A DNA stretch of 32,741 nt from Clostridiales bacterium (lineage in GTDB: Bacteria; Bacillota; Clostridia; Lachnospirales; Lachnospiraceae): NCBI GenBank assembly GCA_023663185.1, contig JAMPHY010000032.1:1-32741 (forward strand), read 5' to 3'. Below the pieces are notes generated by a model. The model was given only the letters and a program-made list of their open reading frames with translations, was not told the origin of the DNA and did not search any database. Below, piece by piece: positions 1 to 9,110 of the stretch; positions within the stretch are counted from its first letter, which is position 1; each line of letters starts with the position of its first letter. The position numbers and the translations under genes are program-made.

Positions 1-684
<684 letters not shown>

Positions 685-697
685 GGTGGTAATGTAA

Positions 698-742
698 ATG
701 ACATGCTTTATTTGTAAAGGAAGTTGCTATTGTGGAATATGA
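698..742 (+). CDS. 14-codon Cys-rich mini-ORF between hsdS and hsdR
   Basis: A very short ORF (MTCFICKGSCYCGI) follows an AGGTGG ribosome site at a sensible distance and lies in the hsdS-hsdR gap. It carries two CxxC-like pairs. Its first eight residues look like the start of YgiT-type zinc-finger antitoxin proteins, so it may be the stub of such a gene; a leader peptide or chance are equally open. Nothing shows that it is translated. Confidence 0.25.
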   Translation: MTCFICKGSCYCGI

Positions 743-768
743 AAATGCTGCATGAAGGAGTATGACAA

Positions 769-3700
769 ATGAGTACATTCAATATGGTTGCTTCCATGAA
801 TGAAAGTACAGTAGTATCTGAATATATACCGGAAAGCAGACGCTCTGACAGTTATCAGAGTGAGGCGGACTTGGAAAAAGAATTTATCCGTATGCTTACA
901 GAGCAGGGTTATGAATATCTGCAAATTCATACAGAAGCAGAACTGACTGATAATCTTCGTAAGAAGATAGAACAGCTAAATTCCTATAACTTTACAGATA
1001 CGGAATGGGAGAGATTTTTTCATAAATACATAGCCAATGCCAATGAAGGGATTGTAGAAAAGACGCGCACGATTCAGGAAGATGCAGTAAAGAATATGGA
1101 GCGTGATGATGGAAGTACGAAGAACATTACACTTTTAGATAAGAAAAATATCCACAATAATCGTTTACAGGTCATTAACCAATATGAAGCGTCACGGAAT
1201 ATAGGGGCAAAATTTGATAACCGTTATGATGTGACGATTCTTGTAAATGGTTTTCCGCTTATTCATGTTGAGTTGAAGCGCAGGGGCGTGGCAATTCGGG
1301 AAGCGTTCAATCAGATTGAACGTTATCGGCGGGATAGTTTCTGGGCAGGCAGCGGATTATATGAGTATGTGCAGATATTTGTTATTTCAAATGGAACACA
1401 TACTAAGTATTATTCTAATACTACTCGTTCCGCTCATATTAAGGAGCAAAACCGATATTTGCGCGGAAAGAGTGCAAATAGGGGTAAAAAGACCGGCAAC
1501 AGTTTTGAATTTACTTCTTTTTGGGCAGATGCAAATAATAAGGTGATTCCAGACCTTGTAGACTTTACGAAGACTTTTTTGTCAAAGCATACGATTTTGA
1601 ATGTGTTGACAAAATATTGTGTGTTTACTTCTGAGGAATTGCTGCTTGTTATGCGTCCTTATCAGATTGCGGCAACAGAAAAGATATTAAATCGTATTGA
1701 AATTGCGACTAATTATAAGAAGCTGGCAACGCTTGATGCAGGCGGATATATCTGGCATACAACCGGAAGCGGTAAAACTTTAACATCATTTAAGACGGCA
1801 CAGTTAGCAAGTCAGCTTGACTTTGTGGATAAGGTGCTTTTTGTTGTTGACCGCAAAGACCTTGATTATCAGACTATGAAAGAATATGACCGTTTTCAAA
1901 AAGGCGCTGCCAACAGCAACACGTCCACAGCCATTTTAAAGAGACAGTTAGAAGATAAGGAAGCCAAAATTATCATTACTACAATTCAGAAGCTGGATAA
2001 TTTTATTAGAAAGTATAAAGGGCATGAGGTATTTAATAAACATATTGTTTTGGTGTTTGATGAGTGCCATCGTTCACAATTTGGCGATATGCACAAAGCG
2101 ATTACCAAGAATTTTAAGAAATATCACATTTTTGGATTTACGGGGACGCCGATTTTTGCGGATAATGCGGTAAGTGGAAAGAATGTTAATTTGCGCACGA
2201 CACAGCAGGCGTTTGGCGATAAACTGCATACATATACGATTGTAGATGCAATCAATGATGAAAATGTGCTGCCGTTCCGTATTGATTATATTACGACGAT
2301 TAAGGATAAGGACAAGGGTAAGGACAAGCAGGTATCAGCTATTGACACAGAAAAGGCGCTTTTAGAGCCAAAGCGGATTACTAAGATTGTGAAGTATATT
2401 TTGGAACATTTTGACCAAAAAACGAAGAGAAACAGGGAAAGTTTTGATTTTTCAAAATTGGTGAATGTTCAGGAAGTAGCAAGCAATCAGGCAAAGAATA
2501 AGAAAAGTGTAGAAGAAATAAAAGAACCTGTTCGTATGAAAGGATTTAATTCTATATTTGCAGTGAGTTCCATAGATGCAGCTAAATTGTATTATGCAGA
2601 ATTTAAGAGTCAAATGGAAAATCTACCGCAGATTGCACCGATGGGGCAACCGCATAAACTTAGAGTGGCAATCATATATAGTTATGGTGTAAATGAAGCA
2701 GAAGACGATAATTTTGTAGAAGATGAAAATTCAGAAAATACAGACGGGCTTGATAAAAGTTCCAGAGATTTTCTCGAAATGGCGATTGATGATTATAACA
2801 GGATTTTTAAAACCAACTATGATACATCGAGTGACAAATTTCAGAATTACTATAAAGATGTTTCTCTTAGAATGAAAAATAGGGAAATTGATATTCTGAT
2901 TGTAGTTAATATGTTCCTTACAGGATTTGATGCAACAACCTTGAATACTTTATGGGTGGACAAGAACTTAAAATATCATGGGTTGTTACAGGCATTTTCG
3001 CGTACAAACCGTATTCTTAACTCGGTAAAGACTTTTGGAAATATTGTATGTTTCCGCAGTTTAGAAGAAGCAACAAATAATGCGATTGCACTTTTTGGAG
3101 ACAAAGAGGCAGGGGGTATTGTTCTTTTAAAGAATTTTGAGAGTTATTATAATGGGTATGATGAGAATGATAAGCATTGCTATGGTTATGTGGAATTAAT
3201 AGACCGGCTGCGCTGTCTCTTCCCGCTGGGAGCAGCGTTTGAAGGAGAAAATACAGAGAAAGAATTTATTATGCTTTATGGAGCAATTCTCAGAATGAAG
3301 AACATTCTTTCCGCTTTTGATAATTTTGAAGGAAAAGAAATTCTGTCGGAGCGGGATTTTCAAAACTACCAGAGTGAATACATTGGTCTTTATCAGAAAT
3401 ATAAATCAAGGGTAAATGAAAAGAAAGAGGATATCAATGATGATGTAGTGTTTGAAATTGAACTTGTGAAACAAGTGGAAATTAATATCGACTACATTTT
3501 GATGCTTGTGAAGAAATATCAGCAGGAAGGAAGCCGGAACAAGGAGATTGTCGTGACGATTGAGAAGGCGGTTAATTCCAGTATGAATCTGCGCAGTAAG
3601 ATGGAGCTGATTAGGCAATTCTTATCAAGAATCAATGCCCAGACTGAAATAGACGGCGACTGGAAGAAATTTGTGGACGAGCAGAGAGAAAATGACCTTG

Positions 3701-3915
3701 CTGTGATTATTGAAGAGGAAAAGCTAAAGGCAGCGGAAACACATAAATTTATCGACAATTCGTTTCGTGACGGTATGCTGAAAACGACTGGGACGGATAT
3801 TGACGTTATCCTTCCGGCAGTGTCGCGGTTTGGCGGTGGCAACAGGGCGGAGAAGAAGAAAAGGGTTATTGACAGGCTGATGTCTTATTATGAGAAGTAT
3901 GCGGAGCTTGTTTAA
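769..3915 (+). CDS. hsdR: Type I restriction endonuclease/translocase subunit HsdR
   Basis: This is the motor and nuclease subunit of a type I R-M complex; it translocates DNA with ATP and cuts away from the recognition site. The 1048 residues match the usual HsdR size. The N-terminal PD-(D/E)xK nuclease shows D154 and E168-x-K170 (HVELKRRG). The helicase core has Walker A HTTGSGKT (330-337), DECH (431-434), TGTP (458-461), and a distal block with FLTGFD followed by QAFSRTNRI. A helical C-terminal region for complex assembly follows. AAGGAG lies 8 bases before the ATG at 769. It looks intact. Its stop overlaps the convergent GH31 gene by four bases, with no terminator between them. Transcription probably comes from an hsdM promoter upstream of the window. 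Confidence 0.97.
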   Translation: MSTFNMVASMNESTVVSEYIPESRRSDSYQSEADLEKEFIRMLTEQGYEYLQIHTEAELTDNLRKKIEQLNSYNFTDTEWERFFHKYIANANEGIVEKTRTIQEDAVKNMERDDGSTKNITLLDKKNIHNNRLQVINQYEASRNIGAKFDNRYDVTILVNGFPLIHVELKRRGVAIREAFNQIERYRRDSFWAGSGLYEYVQIFVISNGTHTKYYSNTTRSAHIKEQNRYLRGKSANRGKKTGNSFEFTSFWADANNKVIPDLVDFTKTFLSKHTILNVLTKYCVFTSEELLLVMRPYQIAATEKILNRIEIATNYKKLATLDAGGYIWHTTGSGKTLTSFKTAQLASQLDFVDKVLFVVDRKDLDYQTMKEYDRFQKGAANSNTSTAILKRQLEDKEAKIIITTIQKLDNFIRKYKGHEVFNKHIVLVFDECHRSQFGDMHKAITKNFKKYHIFGFTGTPIFADNAVSGKNVNLRTTQQAFGDKLHTYTIVDAINDENVLPFRIDYITTIKDKDKGKDKQVSAIDTEKALLEPKRITKIVKYILEHFDQKTKRNRESFDFSKLVNVQEVASNQAKNKKSVEEIKEPVRMKGFNSIFAVSSIDAAKLYYAEFKSQMENLPQIAPMGQPHKLRVAIIYSYGVNEAEDDNFVEDENSENTDGLDKSSRDFLEMAIDDYNRIFKTNYDTSSDKFQNYYKDVSLRMKNREIDILIVVNMFLTGFDATTLNTLWVDKNLKYHGLLQAFSRTNRILNSVKTFGNIVCFRSLEEATNNAIALFGDKEAGGIVLLKNFESYYNGYDENDKHCYGYVELIDRLRCLFPLGAAFEGENTEKEFIMLYGAILRMKNILSAFDNFEGKEILSERDFQNYQSEYIGLYQKYKSRVNEKKEDINDDVVFEIELVKQVEINIDYILMLVKKYQQEGSRNKEIVVTIEKAVNSSMNLRSKMELIRQFLSRINAQTEIDGDWKKFVDEQRENDLAVIIEEEKLKAAETHKFIDNSFRDGMLKTTGTDIDVILPAVSRFGGGNRAEKKKRVIDRLMSYYEKYAELV

Positions 3916-6167
3916 ACATACTCCGCCACAATATCTGTATAATCCATATATCCTTCATGCAGCTTCGTGATTTCCAAGTGCCTGTTTCCATCGGTTTTAA
4001 AAAGGTACTCATTGTAAGCGCCGTTCATATAGGCAAAATCTTCGCCGTTGTCATTATAATGCGTGTATGAGCCTGCGCCGGGATAGACTTCGAGAATAAG
4101 CTGTGGGTTTTCAATTTCATCTACATACATCTGAGCCGGAGCTTTAGGCAGAATCGTGCCAGCTTTGACGAAGATAGGGCATACGTCCAGCGGCGCGTCT
4201 GCAATAAAAAACTGACCGCCCTGATATTCTGAATGACTAAAATAGTCATACCATACTCCCTCAGGCAGATAGACCATGCGTTTTCTGACGCCTTGTTCAA
4301 CTACTGGGGCAACAAGCAGATGTTCTCCTACTAAAAACTCATCATTTAAGTTTCTGACATTTATGTCGTTTTCATAATGAAGAACCAATGGTCTGATGAT
4401 TGGCAGACCTGTTTTTTCACATTCCCTGCATAAATCATAGAAGTATGGCAGCAGGGTATAGCGAAGTTCTACATATTTTCTATAAATAGCTAAGACTTCA
4501 TCTCCAAACAGCCACGGTTCCTGATTCATGCTGCCTTTGGCGCAGTGGTTGCGGAAAAGCGGCGAGAAACAGCCGACTTCCACCCAGCGCGCCATAAGCT
4601 CAGGCGTGGTATCCGCACCGAAACCGCCGATATCCGTGCCGATAAAGGCAACGCCGGAAAGCCCCAGATTACATTGCTGTGGAATCGCCATACGCAGATG
4701 CGTCCACAAACTCTGATTGTCGCCTGTCCAGACAGTAGAATATTTCTGGGAGCCGCTATAGCAGGCTCTTGTAATTACGAAAGGTCTTTTACTTGTCAGT
4801 TTTTTCCAGCCTTCATAAGTGGCTTTAGCCATATTGTGTCCATAGACATTATGGATTTCGGCATGGGTGGAAGGTCTGTCTTCGTCCGTAAAAATTATAT
4901 TATCGGGCAGCGGACCGTTGAAGCTTGCCGGCTCGTTCATGTCATTCCAAATTCCGCTCACCCCTAAGTCTGCATAGAATTGCAGATGTTCGCCCCACCA
5001 TTCGCGCACCTTAGGATTGCCGAAATCAGGATATACCGCGTCGCCGGGCCAGACCGCATTGACATATACGCTGCCATCGGGAGATTTGGCAAAATAATTA
5101 TTCGCCATGCCTTCTTCATACATATAGTAGCCTTTTTCGACTTTAACACCCGGATCGATAATCGTTACCGCCTTGATACCTTGCGCCTTTAAATCGGCAA
5201 TCAGACCACGCGGGCTGCTAAAACGCTCATTATTCCATGTAAAAACTTTATAATTCTCCATATAGTCAATATCAAAATGTAGCGCGTCGCAGGGAATGCG
5301 GCATTCTTTAAGTTTAGCTGCAAGAGCGCGGAAAGTCTCTTCACTGTCATAGCCCCAGCGCGACTGCTGGTAGCCAAGAGTCCACTTCTGCGGCAGAGGC
5401 GTGCGCCCTGTCAGATAAGTATATCCGCCCACGATTTCGGGCATGGATTCACCGCCGATAAAATAATAGTCAAGATTGCCGTTATCGCTGCCGAAACTGT
5501 AATAATTATCATTTTCCTTGCCAAAGTTAAAGTAGCTTTTGAAAGTGTTGTCATAGAAAATGCCGTACACACCCTTTTCTTTTAGAGTGATAAAAAAGGG
5601 AATGCTCTTATAAAGGGACTTGAAACTGTCCTCGTGCGGATCGGGAATATCGCTGTTCCAGTTCTCGTATTCATAATAACGCTTGTTTAACACTCCGGTT
5701 TTATCGCCAAGTCCATAGATACAGTCGCCCTTATCAAGCTGTTTCACGCATTGCACAGGATAATCGCGGCTCCCCGCAGTATCCGCGGCATGTCCCTCCT
5801 GCTTGATAAATGCGATAAAGTCTTCCTGCAGTTCAAAGCGTGGGATTCGCTTTCCTCGGTAGTCTGCGCAGAGTATAGTTTCGCCGGTTTGACCTCTTTC
5901 GTAAAAATCAATTATAAAGTCGTCATAAATCCTACAGATAAGATAATCTGTGGATAAAACTAAGTGGTCGTTTTCTTTGTTTAAGGTGAATGAAGTAGGC
6001 GTTTCCTTACTTCCTTCGACTGCCTTAGATTTATAGACCGAATCAGTCAATGAAACAAATACTCGGATTATTTTATCGCTCAAAACATGAAGCTGCACGC
6101 TCTTATTTGCATATTGCAGCGTGACGGTCTGATTTTCCATGCTGTAATTTAATAGAGTTCCAAACAT
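3912..6167 (-). CDS. GH31 family alpha-glucosidase / alpha-xylosidase
   Basis: An intracellular retaining alpha-glycosidase of family GH31, 751 residues, with no signal peptide. The order is an N-terminal beta-sandwich, a (beta/alpha)8 catalytic barrel from about 255, and C-terminal beta-domains. The nucleophile is D409 in WNDMNEP; the acid/base is D483 in WTGDNQS; the HFDIDYME motif is also present. The ATG at 6167 was chosen because AGAAAGGA lies 7 bases upstream; a longer reading from 6188 would bury that site. The substrate (glucoside or xyloside) cannot be settled from sequence alone. The gene is monocistronic, preceded by a strong promoter and a structured leader ending in a terminator hairpin, which suggests transcription attenuation or a separate small RNA. 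Its 3' end overlaps hsdR by four bases. Confidence 0.93.
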   Translation of the reverse strand: MFGTLLNYSMENQTVTLQYANKSVQLHVLSDKIIRVFVSLTDSVYKSKAVEGSKETPTSFTLNKENDHLVLSTDYLICRIYDDFIIDFYERGQTGETILCADYRGKRIPRFELQEDFIAFIKQEGHAADTAGSRDYPVQCVKQLDKGDCIYGLGDKTGVLNKRYYEYENWNSDIPDPHEDSFKSLYKSIPFFITLKEKGVYGIFYDNTFKSYFNFGKENDNYYSFGSDNGNLDYYFIGGESMPEIVGGYTYLTGRTPLPQKWTLGYQQSRWGYDSEETFRALAAKLKECRIPCDALHFDIDYMENYKVFTWNNERFSSPRGLIADLKAQGIKAVTIIDPGVKVEKGYYMYEEGMANNYFAKSPDGSVYVNAVWPGDAVYPDFGNPKVREWWGEHLQFYADLGVSGIWNDMNEPASFNGPLPDNIIFTDEDRPSTHAEIHNVYGHNMAKATYEGWKKLTSKRPFVITRACYSGSQKYSTVWTGDNQSLWTHLRMAIPQQCNLGLSGVAFIGTDIGGFGADTTPELMARWVEVGCFSPLFRNHCAKGSMNQEPWLFGDEVLAIYRKYVELRYTLLPYFYDLCRECEKTGLPIIRPLVLHYENDINVRNLNDEFLVGEHLLVAPVVEQGVRKRMVYLPEGVWYDYFSHSEYQGGQFFIADAPLDVCPIFVKAGTILPKAPAQMYVDEIENPQLILEVYPGAGSYTHYNDNGEDFAYMNGAYNEYLFKTDGNRHLEITKLHEGYMDYTDIVAEYV

Positions 6168-6211
6168 AGCGGGTTCCTTTCTGCGCATATATAAATAACT
6201 GTTGAAGAATT

Positions 6212-6238
6212 AAAAAGCAGATAACCAAAGTTACCTGC
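6212..6238 (-). terminator. Intrinsic terminator in the GH31 leader
   Basis: Read on the minus strand, GCAGGTAAC pairs with GTTATCTGC over a TTTG loop (9 bp, one G-U pair) and is followed by CTTTTTAATT. The G-U pair becomes an A-C mismatch on the plus strand, so minus-strand use is favoured. It lies between the promoter and the GH31 start codon, about 45 bases before the ATG. Confidence 0.75.
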
Positions 6239-6245
6239 CTGTTAG

Positions 6246-6336
6246 TTGAATGAAATAGGTGGGGTGGCAATCCCACATCTCTTTTAAGACCTCTAGGGCG
6301 TGACGGCTGCCTGTTCCGTCCTCAGATTTCATTCAA
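6246..6336 (-). promoter_or_regulatory. Structured leader RNA of the GH31 gene (riboswitch-like or small RNA)
   Basis: On the minus strand an 11-bp perfect closing helix (TTGAATGAAAT with ATTTCATTCAA) encloses about 69 bases. Inside are a hairpin GACGG/CCGTC with the nine-base loop AACAGGCAG, and a hairpin GTGGG/CCCAC. The loop nonamer is repeated exactly at 6235-6243, where it runs into the 5' arm of the terminator. Promoter, folded domain and terminator together have the layout of an attenuator or riboswitch, or of a short free-standing RNA of roughly 140 nt. I do not recognise it as a known riboswitch class. Confidence 0.6.
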
Positions 6337-6361
6337 TATAGCTTACTCATTCAGTAACTTA

Positions 6362-6389
6362 ATTATACAATATTTTAGTATAAAGTCAA
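6362..6389 (-). promoter_or_regulatory. Sigma-A promoter for the GH31 leader
   Basis: On the minus strand TTGACT, a 16-base spacer and a perfect TATAAT place the start of transcription near 6355. That gives a leader of about 190 bases before the GH31 ATG. Confidence 0.8.
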
Positions 6390-6424
6390 GTGGTTTGTGG
6401 TGTCGGTTCCCAAATAGCAAAGTA

Positions 6425-6453
6425 GTGACAATTAAAATCATTTATGCTATAAT
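6425..6453 (+). promoter_or_regulatory. Promoter for the response regulator gene
   Basis: GTGACA, a 17-base spacer and TATAAT lie 46 bases before the regulator start codon. It is divergent from the GH31 promoter, and the two -35 boxes are about 35 bases apart. Confidence 0.7.
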
Positions 6454-6499
6454 ACCACCGTTTACTAAACATGCCACGCAAGCAGAAAGAAGAGCGATT

Positions 6500-7177
6500 A
6501 TGAAAAAGATACTCATTGTTGATGATGACATGCACATAGGGAATATGCTGGAAGAAACCCTTATAAAAGAAAGGTATGGAGTCCTGCGCGCATATTCGGG
6601 GACGGAGGCTTTATATGTCCTTTCTAATCAGAAACCCGACCTTGTGCTGTTAGATTTAATGCTGCCGGGCTTAAACGGTGAAGAGGTGCTTCCTAAGATA
6701 AAAGGCATACCCGTTATTGTAGTCAGCGCCAAAGTTGACGTTGACGATAAAGTAGCGACGCTGCTTGGCGGAGCCGTTGACTATGTGACAAAGCCTTTCA
6801 ATGTCAAAGAACTGCTGGCAAGAATCGCCGTACAGCTTCGCCTTGCGGCAAATAATACGGAAGCGTCCGTTTTAACATTCGATGATATTACACTTAATAC
6901 AAATTCGCACATAGTAACGATAGGCACAAGTGAAATTATAAGCGAAATCAAGCTTACCAGAACGGAATACGCGATTTTGCGGTTGCTTATGCAAAACCCT
7001 GAGCAAGTCATTACGAAATCGCTTTTGCTAGAGCGTATCAGCGAAGACACTCCGGACTGCACGGAGACTTCCCTGAAAATGCACGTCAGCAACTTGCGTA
7101 AGAAACTTAAGAATGTAAACGGTAAAGACTATATAGAGGCAGTCTGGGGGATTGGCTTTAAAATGCGGACAGAATAA
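6500..7177 (+). CDS. OmpR-family response regulator
   Basis: A 225-residue DNA-binding response regulator. The receiver domain (1-115) has acidic residues D8-D10, phospho-acceptor D52 (LLDLMLPG) and K98 (VTKPF). The C-terminal winged helix (about 125-225) ends in the typical AVWGIGFKM wing. The start at 6500 gives the standard MKKILIVDDD beginning; upstream codons to 6395 are not typical of the family and lie over the promoter. The usual GADDY-like segment reads GGAVDY, a mild variation. It heads a cluster with an ABC transporter and a histidine kinase, so its partner is presumably the kinase at 10040. The CTTTAC repeats before the ATPase are a likely binding site. Confidence 0.92.
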   Translation: MKKILIVDDDMHIGNMLEETLIKERYGVLRAYSGTEALYVLSNQKPDLVLLDLMLPGLNGEEVLPKIKGIPVIVVSAKVDVDDKVATLLGGAVDYVTKPFNVKELLARIAVQLRLAANNTEASVLTFDDITLNTNSHIVTIGTSEIISEIKLTRTEYAILRLLMQNPEQVITKSLLLERISEDTPDCTETSLKMHVSNLRKKLKNVNGKDYIEAVWGIGFKMRTE

Positions 7178-7214
7178 AGCTTGCGACTGTTTGCTGCTTT
7201 CACGATTGCTAAAT

Positions 7215-7271
7215 CTTTACTTTTTCTTTACGCTTTTCTTTACCGCTTCCTTTACCTTTATCTTGTAGAAT
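7215..7271 (+). promoter_or_regulatory. Four CTTTAC direct repeats plus -10 box (probable response-regulator operator)
   Basis: CTTTAC occurs at 7215, 7226, 7238 and 7250, with spacing of 11, 12 and 12 bases, roughly one helical turn apart. A TAGAAT -10 box lies at 7266-7271, and there is no good -35 hexamer. OmpR/PhoP-type regulators bind direct repeats with this phasing, and a weak -35 fits an activated promoter. It stands directly before the ABC ATPase gene. Confidence 0.6.
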
Positions 7272-7317
7272 GCTTTATTGTTATAAGCATTTACATCATA
7301 AAATGGAGGTTATCTAT

Positions 7318-8214
7318 ATGGATTATGTTCTTAAAACGAATGCTTTGAGCAAAAATTATAAAGATTTCAAAGCATTGAACGGATTATCAATGAATGTTCC
7401 CAAAGGGGCAATCTATGGTTTCGTTGGAAAAAACGGAGCCGGCAAAACTACGCTTATCAGATTGATTTGCGGGCTGCAGGAGCCGACAAGCGGCGAGTAC
7501 ACGCTGTATGGCAGAAAAAATACCGATAAAGATATAGCCAAGTCGCGCAGAAGGGTAGGCGCGGTAGTGGAAACGCCGTCGATATATCTCGACATGACGG
7601 CTGTGGACAATCTTAAGCAGCAGTATCTGATTCTGGGGCTGCCGTCATATGATGGGCTAGACGACATTCTTAAACTGGTCGGTCTGGAAGGAACAGGAAG
7701 GAAGAAAGCGAAAAACTTTTCATTAGGTATGCGTCAGAGACTGGGGATTGCAATCGCGCTTGTCGGCGACCCGGATTTTCTTATCTTGGACGAGCCTGTA
7801 AACGGGCTTGATCCGCAGGGCATTATCGAAATGCGTGAGCTTATACTTAGGCTTAACCGTGAAAAGCAGATTACTGTGCTGATATCAAGCCATATCCTCG
7901 ACGAACTTTCCAAATTTGCCACATATTACGGCTTTATCGACAACGGACATATCATAAAAGAAATGAGCGCGAGGGAGTTGGAGGACGCCTGCCGGAAATG
8001 TATGAGAATGGAAGTAAGCGATACGAAGGCGCTTGCGCGTGTGCTGGATAAAATGAATATTGAATATAAGATACTCTCAGACACCAGTGTTGATGTCTAC
8101 GCCAAACTCAATGTCTCGCAGCTTGCTAAGGCGCTTGAGCAGGAAAATTGTGAAATCATTTCCATGCAGGAACATGATGAGAGCCTTGAAAGCTACTATG
8201 TGAATCTGGTGTAA
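7318..8214 (+). CDS. ABC transporter ATP-binding protein (bacitracin/lantibiotic-export type)
   Basis: A 298-residue ATPase that energises the two permeases that follow. Walker A is GKNGAGKTT (about 37-45), the signature is FSLGMRQR, and Walker B is FLILDEP with a following SSH switch histidine. The C-terminal 80 residues are the accessory part typical of BcrA-like single-cassette exporters. The ATG at 7318 follows TGGAGGT; the 16 codons upstream lie in the promoter region. The context of response regulator, transporter and kinase is that of peptide-antibiotic sensing and resistance modules; the substrate is inferred, not shown. Confidence 0.92.
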   Translation: MDYVLKTNALSKNYKDFKALNGLSMNVPKGAIYGFVGKNGAGKTTLIRLICGLQEPTSGEYTLYGRKNTDKDIAKSRRRVGAVVETPSIYLDMTAVDNLKQQYLILGLPSYDGLDDILKLVGLEGTGRKKAKNFSLGMRQRLGIAIALVGDPDFLILDEPVNGLDPQGIIEMRELILRLNREKQITVLISSHILDELSKFATYYGFIDNGHIIKEMSARELEDACRKCMRMEVSDTKALARVLDKMNIEYKILSDTSVDVYAKLNVSQLAKALEQENCEIISMQEHDESLESYYVNLV

Positions 8215-8230
8215 GAAGGGAGTGGATTAT

Positions 8231-9091
8231 ATGAGTAAATTATTAAGGGCAAATTTTGCAAGGCTTTGGAAAAGCAAGATATTCTGGATTGGCATTGTGT
8301 ATTCGCTCGGCGTAGGCTTTTTTTCATCGGTTACGCCGTATCGTGAATCACTTATGTATACGGACTATAATCCGGGTTTTGATGAGTTTTTGTATACTAA
8401 CTGTATGTTTATGCCGATTGTTGCCGCTGTATTTATCGGGTTATTCATCGGCACGGAATATAGCAATGGGACAATCCGCAATAAAATTATTGTAGGACAT
8501 ATGCGGAGTAGCGTGTACTTGGCTAACCTTATTGTCAGTGCAACGGCTGTTCTCATAATGCACATTGTCTGCATTGTGACGGTTATTGTGCTGGGCGGTA
8601 CGCTTCTTAGAAATCGGGAAATGTCTGTTGGTTATAGTGTTACGCTTGGGCTTTTAAGCGTGTTGACTCTGATTGCAGCAGCGGCGTTTTTACTGTTGAT
8701 ATGTATGCTTATAAACAGCAGGTCGAACGCTTCAGTTGCGGTAATCCTTATTTCGTTTGCTTTTCTTATGGGCGCGATGATGATAAGCAGCCGTCTTGAA
8801 GCGCCTGAATATTATGACGCATATACCGTCGAGTATTATGATGGTGAAACGGGTGAAATGATTGAAGAGTACATTGAACAAGAAAAGAATCCTAAATATA
8901 TTACAGGCATAAAGCGTGAGATTTATGAATTTTTATACGATTTTCTTCCCGGCTGCCAGATGGTGCAGATAGGGCAGCAGGAGGAGGATATTCCTGAAAA
9001 GAGCGTGCAGTTTATCATCTATTCGCTGGTGATAGCGGGATTGTCAACTGTTGGTGGGGTATTCTTCTTTCGGAGGAAAAATTTGAATTAG
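8231..9091 (+). CDS. ABC-2 type permease (first of a tandem pair)
   Basis: A 286-residue membrane protein with about six hydrophobic segments and a large extracytoplasmic, acid-rich loop before the last one (around AYTVEYYDGETGEMIEEY). The N-terminus MSKLLRANFARLWKSKIFW is nearly identical to that of the next gene, so the ATG at 8231 is preferred over the GTG at 8222, which lies within the AAGGGAG ribosome site. The two permeases probably pair with the upstream ATPase as a heterodimeric exporter of the lantibiotic-immunity kind. Confidence 0.88.
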   Translation: MSKLLRANFARLWKSKIFWIGIVYSLGVGFFSSVTPYRESLMYTDYNPGFDEFLYTNCMFMPIVAAVFIGLFIGTEYSNGTIRNKIIVGHMRSSVYLANLIVSATAVLIMHIVCIVTVIVLGGTLLRNREMSVGYSVTLGLLSVLTLIAAAAFLLLICMLINSRSNASVAVILISFAFLMGAMMISSRLEAPEYYDAYTVEYYDGETGEMIEEYIEQEKNPKYITGIKREIYEFLYDFLPGCQMVQIGQQEEDIPEKSVQFIIYSLVIAGLSTVGGVFFFRRKNLN

Positions 9092-9110
9092 AAAGGAGGT
9101 AAGTATTTAT

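Noticed and set aside
4545-4967. 140-codon plus-strand ORF inside the GH31 gene
   Set aside because: No ribosome site and no recognisable protein features; antisense shadow of a conserved glycosidase.
6246-6336. GH31 leader as a NiCo, guanidine, T-box or 6S RNA element
   Set aside because: Some short words are suggestive (CTGAGGA, ACAGGCAG), but the conserved cores of those classes as I know them are not present, and the downstream gene does not fit.
6395-6499. Longer N-terminus for the response regulator
   Set aside because: The extra 35 codons run through the -10 box and do not resemble any receiver-domain start; the ATG at 6500 gives the canonical beginning.
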